37,054 nucleotides of DNA from positions 1 through 37,054 of the forward strand of contig VCMS01000351.1 of assembly GCA_022539475.1 (NCBI GenBank). The letters run 5' to 3'. The notes under the pieces were generated by a model, which saw only the letters and a program-made list of their open reading frames with translations, was not told the DNA's origin and ran no database searches. Both the position numbers and the translations under genes were made by a program. Of this stretch, positions 31,705-37,054 are shown piece by piece (the stretch's first letter is position 1; the number at the start of each line of letters is the position of its first letter). Source of the stretch: Gracilaria domingensis (Eukaryota; Rhodophyta; Florideophyceae; Gracilariales; Gracilariaceae).

Positions 31705-32360
31705 ATACTCTCGACGAGGTGGGGTGGGGCAGACTTGGTCGAAGAAGGTTCGCCATTACCGGAAGTTTTAGGGGTTTTCGTCAGTTCAATATCAGGTTTC
31801 GCGTGAATGCCGACATGGAACCCTGCCGCATGACGCATATCCTGTATCGGTTTCCATAGCAACTCCGAAAACTTCTGAAATCGAGCAGGCAACTCACCGG
31901 AGTCAGAACCAGATACGGTATCCATCCGTATCTCCGAAAACTCTATCCAGTTCCTCATCTGATCAGCCCGTAAGCTATAGAGGCTATTGTGGGTGCATAC
32001 GGTTTCGAGGTCTGTCAAAAATTCCTTAGCCAGTATTCGGAGGTTTGTATCGCATTCATCACTCAAGGTCTCCACCGATCCACTAGTACTGCTCTGTGGC
32101 ACATCGTTTGTGTTGAATCGAGTACTCTGGCTCGGCGGGGCATAACCAGACTCCCGTGTCTCTAGCGCCGTATACTTCAACGTCTGCATATTCATGTAAA
32201 TGTATGGTTTCACCATATGCTGAACGTTCGTGTATCCAAGATGAGCCGCAAAACAACTCCATGCCCATACGACCTCACTGATAGCGAATCCCAGTCGATC
32301 ACAGTTGTCTTTGGAGAACGACGTAAAAGTGGGTATGTACACAGATGGTGCATGGTTCAT
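31701..32360 (-). CDS. Unknown element protein (ORF2)
   Basis: 219 residues from ATG 32360 to TGA 31701. N-terminal part is hydrophobic/aromatic (VVWAWSCFAAHLGYTNVQHM), followed by a Ser/Thr-rich linker and a helical half (NLRILAKEFLTDLETVCTHN, FQKFSELLWKPIQDMRHAAG). Family not recognised. It overlaps both neighbours by ATGA, with ATG of one gene sharing bases with TGA of the previous. It may be a separate protein or the N-terminal part of the methyltransferase polypeptide, perhaps a target-recognition or partner region. Confidence 0.5.
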   Translation of the reverse strand: MNHAPSVYIPTFTSFSKDNCDRLGFAISEVVWAWSCFAAHLGYTNVQHMVKPYIYMNMQTLKYTALETRESGYAPPSQSTRFNTNDVPQSSTSGSVETLSDECDTNLRILAKEFLTDLETVCTHNSLYSLRADQMRNWIEFSEIRMDTVSGSDSGELPARFQKFSELLWKPIQDMRHAAGFHVGIHAKPDIELTKTPKTSGNGEPSSTKSAPPHLVESI

Positions 32361-32947
32361 TTTCGTTTCTTTTTCGGTTGTTTCTTCTTCATCATTCGGA
32401 TGTTGTCCTTCTCTCCCATTATGTGGCCGAGGTATGATAAGTATATAACGACCTCAAATGGGTTCACAGCTGTTGGTGGGATGAACATGTCGTCTTCAGA
32501 ACCTGCTTTCTCCTGGTCATGAAATAACCAACCAGGCATCGCACCGGTAGGTATATACCATATCCATAGAGAGAAGAGAAAATCGCGCAGTCTCTGGTCC
32601 TCATCCACGTCCTTCTTGTCAAGAAGCTTCGTCACAAGATATCGTTGTTCCACAGGTTTGTTATTCACAACACTCTTTCGCAGCTGTTGCAGTGTCAAGT
32701 TCTGCAGGTTCTTGGAGTTAGTGGCGTCCTCAAACATCTTCCTTGCCTCCGGAATATCCTTATAGTTCTCGGCGCAGAACTCTATTAACCCTCTAAACCC
32801 CACGTCCCGTGGGCGATCAGGGCCTCCATCGCTGTTTGCCAAAGCATCGCGAAGAACCAAGAAAAGTCTGACATATGCATGGAACGCCGGAGGCGGAGCA
32901 CTCATGTCGATAGGATGTATCTCCTCTCCAACATCGGTGGAATCCAT
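32357..32947 (-). CDS. Unknown element protein (ORF1), first of the minus-strand block
   Basis: 196 residues from ATG 32947, ending with a very basic tail (MMKKKQPKKKRK) that looks like a nuclear localisation signal. The body is helical and acidic (FCAENYKDIPEARKMFEDAT; LLDKKDVDEDQRLRDFLFSL). Not recognised. A TATA-like TTTAAA (32977-32982) lies about 30 bp upstream in the inverted promoter copy, so transcription may start close to this ATG and M15 (MSAPPP) could be the real start. It is the first gene read out of the palindromic control region. Confidence 0.5.
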   Translation of the reverse strand: MDSTDVGEEIHPIDMSAPPPAFHAYVRLFLVLRDALANSDGGPDRPRDVGFRGLIEFCAENYKDIPEARKMFEDATNSKNLQNLTLQQLRKSVVNNKPVEQRYLVTKLLDKKDVDEDQRLRDFLFSLWIWYIPTGAMPGWLFHDQEKAGSEDDMFIPPTAVNPFEVVIYLSYLGHIMGEKDNIRMMKKKQPKKKRK

Positions 32948-32959
32948 CGCTTCAGCGCA

Positions 32960-33064
32960 AACAACGGAGGCGAGCCTTTAAATGGCGACTTACGCTGGGC
33001 ACCCCCGATTTCGGCAGCTCCTCCCAGCGCACTGCCAGTCTCGTCCGTGTCCGTGTCCGCTCGG
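32960..33064 (-). promoter_or_regulatory. Inverted copy of the ParB-gene promoter segment
   Basis: About 100 bp here is the near-perfect reverse complement of 34465-34570 (shared phrases AAATGGCGACTTACGCTGGG and CGCACTGCCAGTCTCGTCC). Both contain TTTAAA and both point towards the adjacent gene, so the divergent minus and plus genes would be driven by the same promoter type. Confidence 0.75.
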
Positions 33065-33204
33065 AGCGATAGCGTCGCGTGTCGGCCACGTCGCGATTCG
33101 GAGCTATTGCAACGGTCCCGTATTGTGCTAAAAGTCGCGGATCAAGTGGGTGTGAAGCGCTAGTTTTTCTAGTTTGATATATGTGCACGGCGTGTGCAGC
33201 GAAA

Positions 33205-33748
33205 TCACTGCCGGAAGTGCCGGGAGGAGTGTTTTGGGAGGTCTCTGGAGGGTGTCAAAAAATCGTCCAAAACGTGCCCGCGGGCGGGGGGGGGGGGGTC
33301 GGTCGTGTTAGGGTGGCTACCCTAACACGACCGGACCCCCCGCCCGCGGGCATAAAATCGCACATTTTTCAAAAATTCGTCGAAAACGTGCCCGCGGGCG
33401 GGGGGGGGGGGGTCGGTCGTGTTAGGGTAGCTACCCTAACACGACCGGACCCCCCGCCCGCGGGCATAAAATCGCACATTTTTCAAAAATTCGTGGAAAA
33501 CGTGCCCGCGGGCGGGGGGGGGTCGGTCGTGTTAGGGTAGCTACCCTAACACGACCGGACCCCCCCGCCCGCGGGCATAAAATCGCAAATTTTTCAAAAA
33601 TTCGCCCAAAACGTGCCCGCGGGCGGGGGGGGGGGTCGGTCGTGTTAGGGTAGCTACCCTAACACGACCGACCCCCCCCCGCCCGCGGGCAGGTTCTGGC
33701 CACATTCTGGCACCCTCCGGGGACCTCCCAAAACACTCCTCCCGGCAC
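33205..33748. repeat. Palindromic array module 2a (four palindromes)
   Basis: Four hairpins centred near 33315, 33431, 33540 and 33653 with the same 32-bp core as in copy 1 (the first has one changed base, GGGTGGCTACCC). Spacers read in the opposite orientation to those in 34004-34206. The module begins with GGAAGTGCCGGGAGGAGTGT and ends with its reverse complement (33720-33750), so it is bounded by inverted repeats. G runs reach 12 bases, C runs 9. Confidence 0.95.
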
Positions 33749-33952
33749 TTCCTGTACCCACTGCGTCACCTCAGTGCCCCATCCCGGAAATTAGGGAGTG
33801 TCTGGATGGTGGAGAAGACGGGATGGTCACCTCAGTGCACCATCCCGGAAATTAGGGAGTGTCTAGAGGGTGAAGATGACGGGATGGTGCACGCACTAAC
33901 TTCCTGTACCCACTGCGTTACCTTGAAGGTGACGCAGTGGGTACAGGAAGTG
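33746..33952. repeat. Nested inverted and direct repeats between the two array modules
   Basis: Arms CACTTCCTGTACCCACTGCG (33746 on) and their complement (33927-33952) enclose two 61-bp direct repeats (33767-33827, 33828-33888). Each starts CACCTCAGTGC and contains CATCCCGGAAATTAGGGAGT. A second, tighter hairpin is formed by 33899-33923 and 33926-33950. No gene. It is absent from copy 1, so it is a later insertion or a rearrangement product. Confidence 0.85.
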
Positions 33953-34270
33953 CCGGGAGGAGTGTTTTGGGAGGTCTCCGGAGGGTGTCAAAAAATCGTC
34001 CAAAACGTGCCCGCGGGTGGGGGGGGGGGGGTGGGTCGGTCGTGTTAGGGTAGCTACCCTAACACGACCGACCCCCCCCCCCCGCCCGCGGGCACGTTTT
34101 GGGCGATTTTTTGAAAAATGTGCGATTTTATGCCCGCGGGCGGGGGGGTCCGGTCGTGTTAGGGTAGCTACCCTAACACGACCGATCCCCTCCTTCCGCG
34201 GGCACGTTCTGGCCACATTCCGGTGCCTTCCCGGGACCTCCCAAAACACGCCGCCCCGCAGTGATTTCGC
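33951..34270. repeat. Palindromic array module 2b (two palindromes)
   Basis: Two hairpins centred near 34053 and 34167, spacer orientation as in copy 1 (CACGTTTTGGGCGATTTTTT). The module is again bounded by the GGAAGTGCCGGGAGG-type sequence on the left and its diverged complement on the right (CCTCCCAAAACACGCCGCCC). Confidence 0.95.
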
Positions 34271-34464
34271 TACACCCGGCCGCCGGTACGTTGGCGCCGC
34301 TGTCCACATGTATTTGCGGGAGTAGGCTGTACATGGAAGTGAATGAGTGTACTCTTGACTACTATGCAAAGCATTTGAAGAGCATGATTAAAGAACGCGA
34401 CCATTGCTGGCGTGAGTCATCATTGCGCGAACTCCACGACTCTAAAGCGTACAATCAGCGTGCG

Positions 34465-34630
34465 AGCGGCCACGGACAGGACACGGACGAGACTGGCAGT
34501 GCGCTGGGAGGAGCTGCCGAAAGCGGGGGTGCCCAGCGTAAGTCGCCATTTAAAGGCTCGCCTCCGTTCTTGTATCGTCCAGAGCGAGCGTATTGTTGAT
34601 ATACACCTTTCACTGCAATAGCTGTTCAAC
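34465..34630 (+). promoter_or_regulatory. Promoter region of ParB-like gene, copy 2
   Basis: TATA-like TTTAAA at 34549-34554, 77 bp before ATG 34631. 34465-34570 is repeated inverted at 32960-33064 and directly in copy 1 near 19420-19520. Conservation between copies and inversion in front of the divergent gene support a promoter. Confidence 0.6.
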
Positions 34631-37054
34631 ATGAAGCCAACTCGTGTTCGAAAGCGTACGCAAAGCGTGACTCTTCGCACTCGGCGGAGCACTCGATTAT
34701 TGCAAGGTGGAATGCGGGTTTCTCTGCAGATGGATATTGAGGATGAAGGAAAGGTGATAGTCGGGGAAGCGTTGTTGCATGGAATTGGAAGTGTTCTACG
34801 CCGCGAGTTGCTCGGGAAGCAATTGGACCCAGGTCTTGTGGTGGTTCATAATATTCTCATCAGTCGAAGCGGTCAGACGTTCTACCCTTACCGGGCGGAG
34901 GGCCTGGATCTTCCACAATATATCCAGGATCTCCGGACGGCCGCTCCTTGGGATGGGAAAATGATGGAACCGGTGGCAGCCAGCATTCCGGCGTCCAAGC
35001 GAGGAACGGGGAGCGCTATGAGTGAGGTGATGACGCCGACAAGCCGCACGGAGCCAATTCGAAGTTCATCAACACCGAGAGGTAGCGCATCAGTAGCACC
35101 TCCGCGGGCAGGTCCGTCGTCTATTACGAAGCGGTCTATGGAGACGAGAGCATCCCCAGCTACGAAGCGGACAGGTCAAACAAAGTCTACCTCCGCTACG
35201 AAGCCCACTGCGTCGAAAAGGGCTTCTCCTGCGATGAATCAGACCGTCGACACAAGGGGAACTTCTGCGTCGAAACAGACGGTTCAGCAGGGGACGGCTG
35301 TGCAAGAGGAGGAAGATGAGATCATGAAAGGTCCCCTTCCAGACGCGGATGCGCAATCCGCGCAAGGAGCTGGTCCATCTGTACCCCAAACTGCACCAGA
35401 AACTGCGGAGCAGCAGGACGATGACGTTGTGCTTCTATCCGCAAGAATGGCACGTTCAAGTGTTTCTGGCGAGCGGTCTGGAACACAAGGGACACCTACT
35501 CGGAGCAAGACGTACAGACGAATTCGTCAGAAGGTACCAAAGGTGAACCTCAATCAGTACCGGATGGTTGTTGTTACTGTTGACATCACTCTGGTGGACA
35601 CTCCGCCCAATTTACTCCGTGGAGTAAGTAAACGCCACGTTGAAGCCCTTGTGAAGAGTATGGAGGAGCGGGGGATATTGCAGTCGATGGGTTCTCCAGT
35701 GGTGGCCTTACAAGATGCTACTACGGGAGAGAGGGATACTGACAAGGGACGCCTAACGAAGAAGTGCTTCATTGTAGATGGTTTGCATCGTCTGAAAGCT
35801 ATACAATATTTGGCAGGGACTGGTGCACCGAAGTGGAAGCGATTAGCCAAGTTTTGGCGTTGCAATCTGCTGATACGAAGAGATGGGAGGCCCATTGGGA
35901 TGAAGGAATTGTTATGTGTTGCTTCGTACCTCAATGAGTCGACGAGTACCATGCGAAGGATGATGTTTGCAGACAAGATACACTCTATAGTTAGTGTGGT
36001 CGCCATTCTAATTGAAGATGTTGAGGGGGTGACGCCGGCAGACGTGGATCCTGCAGAAGTGACAGAAGTGTTGAAGGAGAGCCAACTGATTGGGACTGTG
36101 CAAGAGCGTCAGTACCTGAGATATGCCAATGTCGCCCTGCAACTCATGTCTCGTGAGGGAATGCTGGCCCATTTCGAGGATATATGTGAGACTGTGAGTG
36201 ACATAGGTCTCACACATCTGTCCCATACTCCGCTATATGTTTTGGATGCCGAGGAGTTTTCCTTCATTCTTGATTGTCTTCAGATGTTTCTATTGAAGGG
36301 CAAGTCGACGAAGACAAGCAATGGAAAAGCTTTGAGGAGGTTCGAGGTTTCTTTTATGATAGAGCAGTGTCTCTGTTCCGCGCGGCTCGAGCAGTGAGGA
36401 ATGAACTGAACGAGGAAGAGTCCATGGAAGTGTTCCTGAAACGCGAAGTCAGTCTTTCTGCTCCATCGAATGAAGATGACGTTGAAGACCCAGACAACAA
36501 CGCAGCTGTGTATCAGTTCCTTTTGGGACAAGTTGTGAACTTCAACACTTGCCGCGTGTTCGGAGCAGGACGAACTCAATTAGAACTGCCACGACTTCCG
36601 TTCAGAATCGATTGCGGACGATGCTCAAGGTAATTCCGCCCCCCGCACCAGTGAAGCAGTCCGTGACGAAGAGGAGGACTCCCGCTGCTGCTGCTGCAAC
36701 ATCTGCCAGTGAAGAAGGGGAGCCGCGAAGAGGTGCACGAGAACGGGCGCAGGTGAGTTATAGGGAAATTGAACACGGCCGAAATCGAGGTGCCATAGAA
36801 GTTCTGGATGCTCTGATGAAGAACGGCGGGCTCCGCGAGGAAGAAACGGAGAAAGACTTTCACACAACAGATGAGATCTACTCTGAACAGCATGACACGG
36901 GATGACCTGATGTCTCAACTAAATGAACATGTGCTGAGAGGAAGGTCGATGAAGGTTCAGTTCGTGGCATTGGGAGAGGGAGCGAATGCAGAGATCGCAG
37001 GCAGTTCTGCATTGTGGATGACCGAAGCTTCTTTCTGTGACATTTCCACGGGTT
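34631..37054 (+). CDS. ParB/sulfiredoxin-like domain protein, 3' part beyond window
   Basis: ATG 34631 (MKPTRVRKRTQSVT). Residues 1-110: basic start and a compact region (ILISRSGQTFYPYRAEGLDL). About 120-300: Ser/Thr/Lys-rich low-complexity repeats, then acidic and Arg-rich stretches. From about 35560 a ParB-type domain: KRHVEALVKSMEERGILQSM, then CFIVDGLHRLKAIQYL (35767-35815), where DG-x-HR is the family's signature, then a helical region with MKELLCVASYLNESTSTMRR. In bacteria ParB grips palindromic parS sites and clamps on DNA using CTP; related domains are nucleases or phosphotransferases. A 98-nt intron (GTGAGA at 36186 to TTCAG at 36283, phase 1) joins the frame to an acidic exon (GQVDEDKQWKSFEEVRGFFY). 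Beyond about 36600 several frames look coding and further introns are likely (GTGAGT at 36752). The exon plan there is unresolved. Confidence 0.65.

Larger units (their letters stand above)
24388..37054. mobile_element. Large Plavaka-type element, copy 2 (cargo-bearing, right end outside)
   Basis: At least 12.7 kb. Content: transposase, unknown coiled-coil genes, SET, DNA methyltransferase, two unknown ORFs, palindromic control region and ParB-like gene. Collinearity with copy 1 on both sides of the missing 26808-33080 block shows that transposase and ParB-like gene belong to one unit. The left end is truncated and the right end not reached; no terminal repeats or target duplication can be given. 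Confidence 0.75.

Noticed and set aside
31348..32947. A bacterial operon, from the ATGA overlaps
   Set aside because: No ribosome-binding sites, neighbours have introns and a SET domain, and one overlap splits the methyltransferase domain.
24388..37054. Endogenous giant virus or polinton
   Set aside because: No capsid, DNA polymerase B, packaging ATPase or protease motif; the enzyme is a Plavaka-type transposase.
1..37054. tRNA and rRNA genes
   Set aside because: Looked for the T-loop GGTTCGA-type pattern and rRNA cores by eye; nothing convincing was found, though a tRNA could be missed without a scan.

Overview
The window looks like repeat-rich nuclear DNA of a eukaryote. It has short GT-AG introns (about 55-100 nt), a SET domain, and gag-type, pogo-type, Harbinger-type and Plavaka/KDZ-type transposon genes. 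It shows no ribosome-binding sites or prokaryotic operons. The mix of a Plavaka-like transposase with compact, intron-poor genes makes me think of an alga, perhaps a red alga, but that is a guess. I recognised no rRNA, tRNA or CRISPR. Nearly everything is mobile DNA or its debris.

Layout. 1-3.44 kb: remains of coiled-coil and pogo/Jerky-type transposase genes, all frameshifted. 3.6-4.98 kb: a complete 1,369-bp non-autonomous LTR element with 325-bp LTRs and a 5-bp target duplication. 6.8-9.7 kb: a divergent Harbinger-like gene pair (transposase plus a three-exon partner). 10.9-14.3 kb: an LTR-retrotransposon leader and gag, with no polymerase. 14.4-15.1 kb: a cluster of strong hairpins. 15.5-20.7 kb: copy 1 of a large Plavaka-type element. 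20.8-24.3 kb: broken cellular-type genes (ketopantoate-reductase-like, ribulose-phosphate epimerase fragment) and an unknown coiled-coil gene. 24.4-37.05 kb: copy 2 of the large element, running off the window.

The large element is the main interest. Copy 2 carries, in order, a Plavaka-like transposase (+); a minus-strand block of an unknown protein, a coiled-coil protein with tandem repeats, a SET domain, a beta-order DNA amino-methyltransferase (DPPF before FAG) and two unknown ORFs; then a control region built of 32-bp perfect palindromes set in G/C-run hairpins and flanked by two inverted copies of one promoter-like segment; then a plus-strand gene with a ParB/sulfiredoxin-like domain. 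Copy 1 is the same element with a clean 6.27-kb deletion that removes the whole methyltransferase/SET block, and a decayed ParB-like gene. The two transposase copies are complementary truncations: copy 1 keeps the N-terminal zinc finger and loses the C terminus, and copy 2 the reverse. My working idea is a transposon carrying its own chromatin/DNA-marking module plus a ParB-like protein that may act on the palindromic array. The domains and layout are read from sequence; the joint function is inference.

A caution: many minus-strand reading frames in copy 2 are related by consecutive -1 shifts, several at homopolymers. This could be decay, assembly base-dropping or, less likely, programmed frameshifting.
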